A stretch of DNA of 35,404 nt from contig DKIJ01000037.1 of the NCBI GenBank assembly GCA_002454195.1, positions 1-35,404 on the forward strand, in the 5' to 3' direction. Source of the DNA: Flavobacterium sp. UBA6721 (GTDB lineage: Bacteria > Bacteroidota > Bacteroidia > Flavobacteriales > Flavobacteriaceae). The position numbers were made by a program, and so were the translations under genes. Below are positions 8,978 to 18,023 of this stretch, piece by piece. Position 1 is the first letter of the stretch, and each line of letters opens with the position of its first letter. Below the pieces are notes generated by a model, which saw only the letters and a list, made by a program, of their open reading frames with translations, ran no database searches and had not been told where the DNA came from.

Positions 8978-9808
8978 TTAAGGTAACCATTTCTTTTCAA
9001 AATTTGGTTTTCTTTTTTCTAAGAACGCATTTCTCCCCTCTTTAGCCTCTTCTGTCATGTAAGCTAATCGTGTGGCCTCTCCTGCAAAAACTTGTTGCCC
9101 TACCATACCGTCATCTGTAAGATTCATGGCAAATTTTAGCATTTTGATTGATGTAGGTGATTTTGCTAATATTTCCTGAGCCCATTCGTAAGCGGTAGCT
9201 TCTAATTCGTCATGAGGAACAACAGCATTCACCATTCCCATCTCAAAAGCTTCTTGAGCGGAATAATTACGTCCTAAGAAGAAAATTTCTCTGGCTTTTT
9301 TCTGCCCGACCATCTTAGCTAAATACGCCGATCCATAACCTCCATCAAAACTAGTAACATCAGCATCGGTTTGTTTAAAGATAGCGTGTTCTTTACTAGC
9401 CAGAGTCATATCACACACTACATGCAAACTATGACCTCCTCCTACAGCCCATCCTGGAACGACAGCAATAACTGCTTTTGGCATAAAACGGATTAATCTT
9501 TGAACGTCTAAAATATTCAAACGATGATAACCATCTTCACCTACATATCCTTGATGTCCACGTGCTTTTTGATCCCCTCCACTACAAAACGACCAAATTC
9601 CATCTTTAGTACTTGGACCTTCAGCAGAAAGCAAGACAACACCAATCGAAGTATCTTCTTGGGCATCATGAAAAGCATCTAAAAGTTCTGAAGTAGTTTT
9701 AGGTCGAAAAGCATTTCGAACATCTGGTCTATTGAAAGCAATTCTAGCAACACCGTTGCATTTTTTATAAGTGATATCTTCGTATTCTTTAGCAGTTATC
9801 CAATCCAT
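8978..9808 (-). CDS. menB: 1,4-Dihydroxy-2-naphthoyl-CoA synthase
   Basis: A crotonase-family enzyme that cyclises o-succinylbenzoyl-CoA to DHNA-CoA. The 276-residue protein carries the family signatures CSGGDQ (75-80, oxyanion loop), the glycine-rich GWAVGGGHSL (119-128) and FDGGYGS (154-160). Asp148 in QTDAD occupies the place where bicarbonate-dependent MenB enzymes have glycine, so this should be the Asp-type enzyme that needs no bicarbonate. The C-terminal EKRKPNF is typical. It is separated from menA by about 100 bases and is divergent from the membrane protein at 10019. No convincing -7 box was found in the 210-base divergent gap. Confidence 0.95.
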   Translation of the reverse strand: MDWITAKEYEDITYKKCNGVARIAFNRPDVRNAFRPKTTSELLDAFHDAQEDTSIGVVLLSAEGPSTKDGIWSFCSGGDQKARGHQGYVGEDGYHRLNILDVQRLIRFMPKAVIAVVPGWAVGGGHSLHVVCDMTLASKEHAIFKQTDADVTSFDGGYGSAYLAKMVGQKKAREIFFLGRNYSAQEAFEMGMVNAVVPHDELEATAYEWAQEILAKSPTSIKMLKFAMNLTDDGMVGQQVFAGEATRLAYMTEEAKEGRNAFLEKRKPNFEKKWLP

Positions 9809-10018
9809 TGTAATGGTTTTAATTATTATAGTGTAAAATTAATTCATTTTTTAGACTTAATCTATTCGAAGTTTTATTTTAGTTAAAAAAGAGAACACAC
9901 TTTTACCCCTTATTATTAACGAAAAGTTCATTAGCTAAAATTTCCTACTTAAAACACACTTTTATTTCTTTTTTATTAGTATATTTACAATAATTCCTAT
10001 CATAAATATAGCTTTATT

Positions 10019-10861
10019 ATGAATTTATGGAACAAATATACCTCTGCAATCAGACAGAATATCTTATTTTCTAACAATGAAAATAAAGATTTAGAATTTT
10101 GGCGCGATGACATGTTTGTCAATACTATTGTTTACATCATCCCTCTAAGTGTTATTGCCCTGGTCCCATCTGTAATTTGGGCTATTGATGCCAAACTCTA
10201 TGTTATGGTTTGGATTGATTTACTATCCGTTACTACGGCATTGTTCATTGGTATTAAAAAAGGAATTAAGATTAAAAAACGTAAACTCTTATTTATTGGA
10301 ACAGTCTTTACCTTAAGTTTTTCACTTATCTATTTTGTTGGTTTAAATAGTACACTCTATTTACTAGCTGCCTGTTTTTTGTCTACTTTTATTTACACCT
10401 TTAAAAATCAATTTACACCAGCACTCATAAATTTATACATCTCCATTTTATATATCAGTCTTTATTACCTTGAATTAACACCCTCACATCTAGTAACGTT
10501 TAAAACCAACGAACTCTTCGCTGTTTTTTCCAATTTAATCTTCCTTAGCTTTTTAATTTGTTCCTTAGTTCCTAAATTATTTAACGGTCTTGAAGAAAGT
10601 TTTAAAAACAACATCGAACACACCAAAAAAATTGAAAACCAAAATGAAGTATTAAAAGAAATAACATGGATACAATCACACGTGGTTAGAACTCCTTTAT
10701 CCAGAATATTAGCTATAACCAACTTGCTTAAAGAGAATAAAAATAGTGAAGAAGAAAAGGAATTTTTAATAGATAGTATAATTGTTTCCAGCGAAGAATT
10801 AGATACTGTAATTCAAGAAATTGTAACTAAATCAGAAAATGTAAGTTCAAAATACAAATGA
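10019..10861 (+). CDS. Membrane protein with HisKA-like phosphoacceptor segment and no ATPase domain
   Basis: The 280-residue protein has about six predicted membrane helices between residues 33 and 186, a short coiled linker (residues 190-215), then WIQSHVVRTPLSRI with His221. This is the phosphoacceptor pattern of a Bacteroidota HisKA subgroup (SHVVR.PL.RI). The paired dimerisation helix ends in SSEELDTVIQEIVTKSE and the protein stops there. The stop is followed by non-coding AT-rich DNA, with no N, G1 or G2 box in any frame to about 11430, so the catalytic domain is missing, not frameshifted. It may be phosphorylated in trans, act as a phosphotransfer or dimerisation partner, or be non-enzymatic. 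It is divergent from menB; a near -7 box (TATATTTA) lies about 40 bases upstream. The function is not known. Confidence 0.75.
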   Translation: MNLWNKYTSAIRQNILFSNNENKDLEFWRDDMFVNTIVYIIPLSVIALVPSVIWAIDAKLYVMVWIDLLSVTTALFIGIKKGIKIKKRKLLFIGTVFTLSFSLIYFVGLNSTLYLLAACFLSTFIYTFKNQFTPALINLYISILYISLYYLELTPSHLVTFKTNELFAVFSNLIFLSFLICSLVPKLFNGLEESFKNNIEHTKKIENQNEVLKEITWIQSHVVRTPLSRILAITNLLKENKNSEEEKEFLIDSIIVSSEELDTVIQEIVTKSENVSSKYK

Positions 10862-11430
10862 TTTTTCCGTTTTCAGACCTTGAAAAAGTATTGATTTTAA
10901 AGAGTAATCATTCTCAGGTTAAAGTCCTAAAAAATGTTAATTTTTATGATTATATCCTTTTTTTTCTATCAACTAAAACTTTTTTTTATTAATTTTAGAT
11001 ATAGTTAGTTCTAGAATTGGTGAATAATTTACAATTCAAATTAGCTATAGAGTTTCTAACTGATTTATTAACTTAAAAAAAGAATATTGAAAAAATCAAC
11101 AAGCTTTATCACTCTTTTTAGTATGTTATTAAATTTGTTCTACGGAAAGAAAGAGCCCAATTGGGGAACACTGAAAGCGGTTAGAATTTATTCAAAGTAG
11201 CACCTACGGTAACCATTTTGGATTACTATACACAGATGTAATATCTTTAAAATAAAAGTGTAAAATCCAACATTATTTTTTCTACCAAAGGCTGTAATGC
11301 AAAATGAGATTCCAAACTTCAATTAGCGTTAAAAAAAGATAAAGAAAGAACGGTTAACGTGAAACTACAACATAGTTTCCAATTGTTTAATAAGTTATAA
11401 GTTGTCCAAAAATAAAAGAGCTTATAAAAG
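10862..11430. other. AT-rich gap with a possible gene remnant
   Basis: No intact gene is visible. A TTG-initiated plus-strand frame at 11087-11197 gives a 36-residue signal-peptide-like start (KKSTSFITLFSMLLNLFYG) followed by a stop. Around it the text is broken by stops in all frames. It could be the decayed 5' end of a small secreted protein, but the evidence is weak. Confidence 0.3.
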
Positions 11431-11461
11431 AGAAAGACTAACCATCAGGATTAGTCTTTCT
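11431..11461. terminator. Bidirectional intrinsic terminator downstream of cvfB
   Basis: A perfect 11-bp stem, AGAAAGACTAA/TTAGTCTTTCT, with a 9-base loop, followed by a T-run on the plus side. It lies 4 bases beyond the cvfB stop codon and would also stop transcription from the left. Confidence 0.8.
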
Positions 11462-11465
11462 TTTT

Positions 11466-12320
11466 TTATTCCTTTACAAGATAAATTCCGTCTTCTTTAA
11501 TTTCAATTAGTTTTTCTTTATACAAAGCACCTATCGCTTTCTTAAAAGTCTTCTTACTCATCTTCAAAACAGTTTTGATATCCTCAGGATGCGAATTGTC
11601 ATTTAACCTCAAAAAACCACGGCTCGCTCTTAATTCGTCCAAAATTTTCTCCGCATTAGGTTCAATACTTTCATACCCTTGCTTTTGTAACGAAACATCT
11701 ATTTTGTGGTCAGGACGAATGTTTTTAATATAACCACGCATTCTGTCTCCGGTACGAATGCTGTCATCATAAACCTCATCTTTATACAAAAGTCCTTTGT
11801 GTTTTTCGTTGATAATTACATTAATCCCTATTTCTGTAATATGAGAAACAATCAAATCTACTTCTTCGTTTTTCTCAACAGTTAGTTCATCATTACTCAA
11901 AAATTGATTGGTTTTACTAGAAGCCACTAAACGATTCGTCTTTTGATCCATGTAAAGATAAACCAGATAACGCTTTCCTTTTTCCATTGGACGAGCCTGT
12001 TCTTTAAAAGGAACTAAAATATCTTTCTCCATACCCCAATCCATAAAAGCCCCAACCTGATTGATGTAATTTACACGTAAAAGTGCAAATTCGTTCAATA
12101 AAATATAAGGTTCTAAAGTAGTTGCAACAGGACGTTGCTCGTGATCCAAATACACAAAAACAACTATTTCTTCTCCAATTTCAAATACTTTAGGAACGTA
12201 TTTGTTGGGTAGTAATACATCGTGAATTCCTTCAGGATCCGTTTCTGGGTTGCCCAAAAACAAACCAACTTTAGTATCACGCAATATAGTTAAGTTATTG
12301 TATTTTCCTATTTTAAGCAT
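11466..12320 (-). CDS. CvfB-like S1 RNA-binding protein
   Basis: A cytoplasmic protein of 284 residues from MLKIGKYN. It has tandem S1-like OB folds (GLFLGNPE, LLRVNYINQVGAFMDWG, LIVSHITEIGINVIINE, GDRMRGYIKNIR) and a C-terminal winged-helix segment (DIKTVLKMSKKTFKKAIGALY). This layout is that of the CvfB family (conserved virulence factor B, RNA-binding regulator in Firmicutes; role in Bacteroidota unclear). An in-frame ATG at 12383 would add 21 residues, but a TAnnTTTG box lies inside that extension (12342-12349), so I prefer 12320. A terminator follows the gene directly, so it is probably monocistronic. Confidence 0.87.
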   Translation of the reverse strand: MLKIGKYNNLTILRDTKVGLFLGNPETDPEGIHDVLLPNKYVPKVFEIGEEIVVFVYLDHEQRPVATTLEPYILLNEFALLRVNYINQVGAFMDWGMEKDILVPFKEQARPMEKGKRYLVYLYMDQKTNRLVASSKTNQFLSNDELTVEKNEEVDLIVSHITEIGINVIINEKHKGLLYKDEVYDDSIRTGDRMRGYIKNIRPDHKIDVSLQKQGYESIEPNAEKILDELRASRGFLRLNDNSHPEDIKTVLKMSKKTFKKAIGALYKEKLIEIKEDGIYLVKE

Positions 12321-12341
12321 TGTATTCCATTTTATAAGTGG

Positions 12342-12349
12342 CAAAGGTA
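12342..12349 (-). promoter_or_regulatory. -7 box of cvfB
   Basis: The minus strand reads TACCTTTG, matching TAnnTTTG, 21 bases before the ATG at 12320. It decides in favour of that start over 12383. Confidence 0.5.
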
Positions 12350-12370
12350 CGATGTTAAGAAATAATTTAA

Positions 12371-12410
12371 CCACAAAAGACACAAAGTTTTTCGCAAAGA
12401 AGACAAAGTA
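12371..12410 (-). repeat. CTTTG-type short repeat array upstream of cvfB
   Basis: On the minus strand four units (CTTTGTC, CTTTGCG, CTTTGTG, TTTTGTGG) follow at spacings of 9, 12 and 9 bases. This is the longest of the three arrays in the window, ending about 50 bases before the cvfB start and about 20 before its -7 box. Confidence 0.5.
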
Positions 12411-12444
12411 TATTTTTTAAAAAACCCTTGTTAATCTGTGTTTA

Positions 12445-12648
12445 TTATTTCACCAAAGTCACATCATCCACTAAACAAAATGAATTAGCATTTCCATTAG
12501 CAAAGAAACTTAAAAATCCACCTCCCTGGCTATAAATTGGCAATCCCTCTTTTGTATCCCAAAAAATATCATTTTTTATATTTTGAAATTGTGCAACAAC
12601 TTTTGTTTTTACAAATAAAAAACCGTTGTAACTAGCAATAGCTGAAAA
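12445..12648 (-). pseudogene. Remnant of the C-terminus of a secreted protein
   Basis: A frame without a start codon, closed upstream by TAG at 12649-12651, gives about 67 residues ending in ANSFCLVDDVTLVK and a stop. The ending (LVDDVTLVK preceded by GGGFLSFFANGNA) resembles the last strands of a carbohydrate-binding or jelly-roll domain. The rest of the gene is missing; the sequence up to 12840 shows no coding text. It lies just downstream of the larger decayed gene at 12847-15278 but is not an obvious continuation of it. Confidence 0.45.
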
Positions 12649-12846
12649 CTAAATCGAACCGAACTATTCGTTATTATCATTTTGTTTAATATTAGAAAAG
12701 CTAAAAAAACTTAGAAAAAACATTCAATCATCCTGTACTGTCTAGCAATAAAAAAACTCCTAAGCAAAAACTTTCTATTTTTACTTAAAAGTTAAAATAG
12801 ATAAAAAAATAAAAGCTTATTTTTCTTAGCTGCAAACTAACTAAAA

Positions 12847-15278
12847 TTACTTAACTATTGTATAATATGCTGTTTTAACCACTGGGATTCCGGTTGCAGT
12901 AATCCCTTCTAAAGCTACTTTTACTTTAGTTTCAACTTTTGTATTAAAATAACTCACATTTGCAACACCCGTTTTATCAGGATGAACATAAGGATTCCAA
13001 TACAATGTGTTTCTTACTGCCAATTTATTATCTAAATCTAACTTTACCTGTTCTGGTGTAGGTGAATAAAAAACTCTTGAAACATAATAACCATCGATTT
13101 CTTTTTGAATAGCATATGTTTTTTCTTTAATCCTTTTTGGCGCATATGGATTGGTATAAATGGCTATAAATCCACTTTCAGCCGCTTCACCAAAAAACAT
13201 TGTTGCTTGCAATCCTCTAATTACATCAATTCTCTCAATATCAATAGGCTGAATAACGTCAATTTCCTGTTTGGTTACTTCAAAACCATTCAATACATAA
13301 AAAGGTGAAGCATTATTACGAATAAAAGTCACTGAATCACCATTAAACATTACTCCTGGAATTTTTTGAGCAATTAATATAAATATTAGTAAAAGTTTTT
13401 GCATCTGCATCCGCTATGTAACTATTTTCAGGTAATCCAAAAAACGATCTTGAAGTGGTTTTCTTTTTAGAAACTATAGCTACTTCATCCAAAATGTTTT
13501 CAGGTTTTACTCCAAAAGCTACATTTTTTCTAAAGACATTCTGCGCCTCTTGTCATGTCATTTTAGACCAATTGCTAAAATTCTCTCTAAAAGTAACCGG
13601 TATAGGCTCTTTTTCGATGGAATCTAAAAGAATTTCGCCTCTGAATTTTCCTTTTTCATTTATTGAACTTAAAAACATATTGGTTTTTCCAGAAAACATT
13701 ATATTCTCAAATTTAAAATTTCCTGTGGCAGCATCAGGTTTCACACTAAAAAAGTTTCTTCGTTTTTTATTCAATAAAGACAATGAAACAAAACTGTTCT
13801 CAAGAGGTTTGTCGGCAAAAACTTGTTTGACTCTCCCTGAAATTGTAATTCCCTTTTCAACTTTAAAACTGTTTGATTCTTTAATTTGAGGAACCGTTTT
13901 CCAAAGAAAATCTCGCCAGCCTTGTGTTAAAAGTAAATTATCTAAATGGTCTAAACGTTTTGGGTTATTTGAATCAAAATAATAAGCGGGATGATACACT
14001 TTCCCTCTAATATCAGATTCCATCAAAAAATAAGAACAAATATTCGATTCAAACTCGTTATCTTCCATTCCATTCAAATCGGTAACACTCATGGAATAAC
14101 TAGCCGATTTTACTTGACCTTCTTTAGATTTTGAACCAACAGTAAAAGTCGCTTTTTCACTTGGTTGAAAACTCGCTTTATCTGTAGCTAGTTGCACCAC
14201 TAAATCTTTATCTTTTTCAAAAAACACTAATCGCTCACTATGCGGTTTATGATTAGCATCTATTAATGTGATTTGGCTTATCCCTTCCGGCATCTTGTTT
14301 TTACCTAATTCAAAAGATAAAGTTGTTGATGTAAGTGTTTGCGTAGTTTCTAAATATGGAATTCCTTTTGCTTTACAAACCACTGTTAATTGCGCATTAG
14401 GATTTTGAATTAAGGTGGCATCATTAGTATTAATCGTAACGATATTTCTTCCTTTAAAAAGTCTATACCCTAGGATATACCCTGTTTTAATAGTTTGAGG
14501 CAAATTTTGTTTCAATTCAGCACCAGTTGCTGTTTTAATCTTAGCATAATAACTTTTTCCTTCAGTAGGTAATATTTGAAATTTTCCCATCCCATCATAT
14601 GAACTCTGAAATGCTGTAATCAATTCGTTATCGGAATCATAAATTTCTCCTGAAATGTCTATTGGTACTCCACTACCATCAACTGCTTTAAATCCCCCAA
14701 TACTAGCTACATTTTCAAGAAGGGAACCTCCCTCGGGGAAAAAATCTACAATACCACCCAATTGCTTGGTACTCTTTGGAACATTTACGATACTTTTTGA
14801 CTCAACAGTAAAACTCTGTGTTTTCTTTACTTTAGAATTAAGTTCAAAAGCATCTATGATTTCAATATTTTTTTTGAAAACAAAGTCTTCTCCAAAATTT
14901 CGATCCCAATTGGTATAAGCGCGTATCTGATAAACCCCTGGTTTTACCCCCTAGCGAATCGGCTAATTTAAAATCGCCATAACCCAAACCCATTTCGATA
15001 TTCGTTTTATTTCGCGCTATTATTTTAGAATCAGATGAAACTAACTCTACATACAAAAGATTACTGTTATCATACAATATATTTTTAATAGTCCGAACCT
15101 CATAAGCTTTGTACCAAAGGTCTTCGCCAATAAAATATCGGATTCTATCGGTATGTAGGTATATTTTTTCGATTTCTGGGTTTGTTTTTTGTTCCTGAGC
15201 TTGTAAAAAACCTAATGAAATTAAAAAGAAGAAACAAACTAAACCACAATTTAAACTACCCAATAACGCTTTAACCAT
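12847..15278 (-). pseudogene. MG2-domain / TonB-plug-domain surface protein, disrupted
   Basis: An intact copy would be about 800 residues. It begins with a signal peptide (MVKALLGSLNCGLVCFFFLI), then a macroglobulin-like MG2 stretch (EKIYLHTDRIRYFIGEDLWY), further Ig-like strands (GGIVDFFPEGGSLLENVAS; ATDKASFQPSEKATFTV), a carboxypeptidase-regulatory-like domain (ISGRVKQVFADKPLENSFV) and a C-terminal TonB-plug-like segment (NNASPFYVLNGFEVTK, IERIDVIRGLQATMFFG). Such proteins are common cell-envelope proteins in Bacteroidota, of unclear substrate. Lesions: an extra G in a G5 run (plus-strand C5 at 14947-14951) after DSLG; a TGA at 13553-13555 after NWSKM-T, probably from CGA; and a further frame change between about 13410 and 13375. 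The reading text is well conserved between lesions, which suggests recent inactivation. Confidence 0.8.
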
Positions 15279-15442
15279 GTGAAAAAAAATTATATTAAAT
15301 GATAAGACCTCAATTATATTTATTACAAACTAACTTACAAACAAAAGTACACTTGGTAACAAATAGATTAGTTAAAGTTTACTAAAATAAACACTTCAAA
15401 CCAATTAACTAACCTGTACTGTCCTGTATTAAAAAAACAAAA

Positions 15443-15473
15443 AAACTCTTCTGTAGTAACCACAGAAGAGTTT
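15443..15473. terminator. Intrinsic terminator downstream of menD
   Basis: A perfect 12-bp stem, AAACTCTTCTGT/ACAGAAGAGTTT, with a 7-base loop, followed on the minus strand by a T-rich tract. It lies about 60 bases after the menD stop. Confidence 0.85.
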
Positions 15474-15534
15474 ATCTATTTATCTTATAATGAATTATTT
15501 AAAACAAAACGAAGTCAGTAATTGAGTTATACAT

Positions 15535-17196
15535 TTAAACCAACTCCCTAAAAAACTGCTTTAAAACAACATCGTTTTCAGCTGTTGGAGTAAAAATTTC
15601 TAGTATTGCTGGCTGAGTATTCAGTGAATATAATTGGTTCAAACTATTAACTAAACTTTCTTTTTCAGAAGCAGTTATATAAACTAAACCATACATTTTA
15701 GCCAAATGTTCTGCTGTTAATTGATGCGATGTCTCAAAATAAGTATTAAAAACAGCATTTTCTTGATGTCCTGGTAAAATTCTAAAAATACCTCCTCCTC
15801 CATTATTTACAAGAATAATTTTGAAATTTTTGGGTATATAAGCATTCCATAGCGCATTGCTGTCATACAGAAAACTCACATCACCAGTAACAAAAACAAC
15901 TGGTTTATTTGAAGCTACGGCTGCTCCAATAGCAGTCGAAGTACTTCCGTCAATTCCACTAGTTCCTCGGTTACAAAAAACCTCAATTGAAGGATCTATT
16001 TTCATTAATTGGGCATATCGAATAGCAGAACTATTACTGATTTGTAATTGGCTGTTTTGAGGCAAAGACTTTATTATGCTATCAAAAACTAAAAAATCAG
16101 AATACGAAACTTTTGATAAAAAGACTTCTTGTTTTTCTTCTCGAAGCGCCATTATCTTTTCCATTTTAGCAAAATACTCGCTTTTAACAGCAGTTGTTAA
16201 AGGCAAAAATGTTTCGAAAAAAGTACCCGGATTTACTTCAAAATGTTTCGTCAAAACCCCAAAAGTATCATAAGCACGCAAAGAATCAATATGCCAATGC
16301 TGTTTGGGTTTGTATTTTCTTAAAAAGGCTTTGATGCGTTTAGACACAATCATTCCGCCAAAAGTGACTAAAATATCCGGACAAAAGTCTTCAAAATCAG
16401 CATCTGTAAAAGGCGTTATTATCGTATCGATATTGGCAACGAAATTTGGATGATGCAAATTAGAAGTTGTTTCGGTCATGACCACAACTGATTCATCGTT
16501 AGCCAAAGCTTCAATGGTTGCATTTGAAATCAAACCAGGATCATTGGTTCCTACTAACACTAATTTCTTAGCCGATTGATTCCAGCTTGCAGCAAATTCA
16601 GTTAAATCCTCTAATTGATTAACGGAATTTAAACTGGCAAAATGATTCACCATTACATCTACCGAAAGTTCCGTTGTCGTTTCATATAAAGGTTCTTCAA
16701 AAGGCGCATTAATATGTACTGGACCTTTTTTATAAAAAGCAGCATCTATTGCTTCATTGATTTTAAAATCATTTTCTTTGGATGCTTCCTCTGATAAATT
16801 GGCATTGTACAAAGAGTGGTTTGCAAAAACATTTTCTTGGCGAATGGTCTGACCGTCGCCAATATCAATCTTACTTTGTGGCCTATCGGCCGAAATTACA
16901 ATCAAAGGAATCTGACTATAAAAAGCCTCTGCAATAGCGGGATAGTAATTGAGTAATGCCGAACCCGAAGTACAAACTAGAGCTACCGGACGTTTGATTT
17001 GTTGTGCAATACCTAAGGCAAAAAAAGCAGCACAGCGTTCATCGGCAATGCTATAGCATTTAAAATCAGGATTATTTGCAAAACCTATGGTTAGTGGTGC
17101 ATTTCTGGAACCTGGAGAAATGACAATTTGCTGTATTCCTTTGGCCAAACAAATCTCAAGGATACTTTGCGCTAAAGGTATTTTGGGGTAAATCAT
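15535..17196 (-). CDS. menD: SEPHCHC synthase
   Basis: A thiamine-diphosphate enzyme joining isochorismate and 2-oxoglutarate, the first committed step of classical menaquinone synthesis. The protein (553 residues from MIYPKIPLAQS) has the MenD N-terminus SPGSRNAP (28-34), the cofactor-activating glutamate in DERCAAFFALG (Glu53), CTSGSALLNYYPA, GDGQTIRQENVF, and the C-terminal ThDP/Mg motif GDVSFLYDSNALWN followed by VNNGGGGIFRILPG. Length is normal. An in-frame ATG at 17220 would add eight residues, but a -7 box overlaps it (17218-17225), so 17196 is chosen. It is transcribed alone: promoter in front, terminator behind, and the decayed MG2 gene downstream. Confidence 0.95.
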   Translation of the reverse strand: MIYPKIPLAQSILEICLAKGIQQIVISPGSRNAPLTIGFANNPDFKCYSIADERCAAFFALGIAQQIKRPVALVCTSGSALLNYYPAIAEAFYSQIPLIVISADRPQSKIDIGDGQTIRQENVFANHSLYNANLSEEASKENDFKINEAIDAAFYKKGPVHINAPFEEPLYETTTELSVDVMVNHFASLNSVNQLEDLTEFAASWNQSAKKLVLVGTNDPGLISNATIEALANDESVVVMTETTSNLHHPNFVANIDTIITPFTDADFEDFCPDILVTFGGMIVSKRIKAFLRKYKPKQHWHIDSLRAYDTFGVLTKHFEVNPGTFFETFLPLTTAVKSEYFAKMEKIMALREEKQEVFLSKVSYSDFLVFDSIIKSLPQNSQLQISNSSAIRYAQLMKIDPSIEVFCNRGTSGIDGSTSTAIGAAVASNKPVVFVTGDVSFLYDSNALWNAYIPKNFKIILVNNGGGGIFRILPGHQENAVFNTYFETSHQLTAEHLAKMYGLVYITASEKESLVNSLNQLYSLNTQPAILEIFTPTAENDVVLKQFFRELV

Positions 17197-17217
17197 TCTT
17201 TGTTTTTCAATAAGAAA

Positions 17218-17225
17218 CAAAGATA
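17218..17225 (-). promoter_or_regulatory. -7 box of menD
   Basis: The minus strand reads TATCTTTG (TAnnTTTG), 21 bases before ATG 17196. It overlaps the alternative start at 17220 and argues against that start. Confidence 0.5.
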
Positions 17226-17286
17226 CAAAGATGGATTGCTATTTTATAAATTTTAGAACTGATTTTTAAATGATCATATCTCAAAA

Positions 17287-17325
17287 AAAAAGCGATTTCT
17301 AATTTATCATTAAAAATCGCTTTTT
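17287..17325. terminator. Intrinsic terminator downstream of the glutathione peroxidase gene
   Basis: A perfect 12-bp stem, AAAAAGCGATTT/AAATCGCTTTTT, with a 15-base loop and A/T tracts on both sides. It lies 17 bases after the stop codon of the peroxidase gene and isolates it from menD. Confidence 0.8.
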
Positions 17326-17341
17326 CCATTTTGTCTATTAT

Positions 17342-17911
17342 TTATTCTTTTATCCAATTCACAATTTCGGGTGCATCCGGTTTTGTTTTAGAATAATACA
17401 CTTCTACCAAATGTCCTTTTTTGTCAATCAAATATTTTTGAAAATTCCATTTTACTTCTGAATCCTTCAGTCCGTTTTTTGCTTTTTGTGTTAAAAACTG
17501 ATAAATCGGGCTTATGTCATCACCTTTAACCGAAATTTTTTCCATCATCGGGAAAGTAACTCCATAATTTAATTTACAAAATGATTCAATTTCTTCATTA
17601 GTTCCTGGTTCTTGACCATTAAAATTATTGGCTGGGAAACCTATAACTGTAAATCCTTTGGCTTTATATTCCTTATAAATTTTTTCTAATTGCTCATATT
17701 GTGGTGTATAACCACATTTGGAAGCGGTATTTACGATTAATACTTTTTTCCCTTTTAAACTTGAAAAATCAAAAGTATCTCCATCTAATTTTTCAACTTT
17801 AAACTGATAAATACTTTGTGTATCTACTTTTTTTGATTTTTTGCTTTGTGCCTGAGTGAACCCACTAAAAAGCAACAAAACTGCACAAACCGGAAATAAT
17901 AATTTTTTCAT
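17342..17911 (-). CDS. Exported glutathione peroxidase-family thiol peroxidase
   Basis: A 189-residue protein with a signal peptide (cleavage near AQ, residues 21-22), so it acts in the periplasm. It carries the GPx tetrad: Cys66 in NTASKCGYTP, Gln100 in FNGQEPG, and Trp155-Asn156 in WNFQKYL. Cysteine replaces selenocysteine. Cys112 in FCKLNYGVTFP sits where thioredoxin-dependent GPx proteins have their resolving cysteine, so the reductant is more likely a thioredoxin-like protein than glutathione. It probably reduces peroxides or lipid hydroperoxides. It is monocistronic with its own terminator. Confidence 0.9.
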   Translation of the reverse strand: MKKLLFPVCAVLLLFSGFTQAQSKKSKKVDTQSIYQFKVEKLDGDTFDFSSLKGKKVLIVNTASKCGYTPQYEQLEKIYKEYKAKGFTVIGFPANNFNGQEPGTNEEIESFCKLNYGVTFPMMEKISVKGDDISPIYQFLTQKAKNGLKDSEVKWNFQKYLIDKKGHLVEVYYSKTKPDAPEIVNWIKE

Positions 17912-18023
17912 AAATAATATTTTTTGATAAAATTAATCAAATTCAGCATATTGTTATTCTTTTCAATAATTAATTTTGATTCAACAAAGATTAAATAAAA
18001 GCCAACAAAAACGCATTTTTTTT

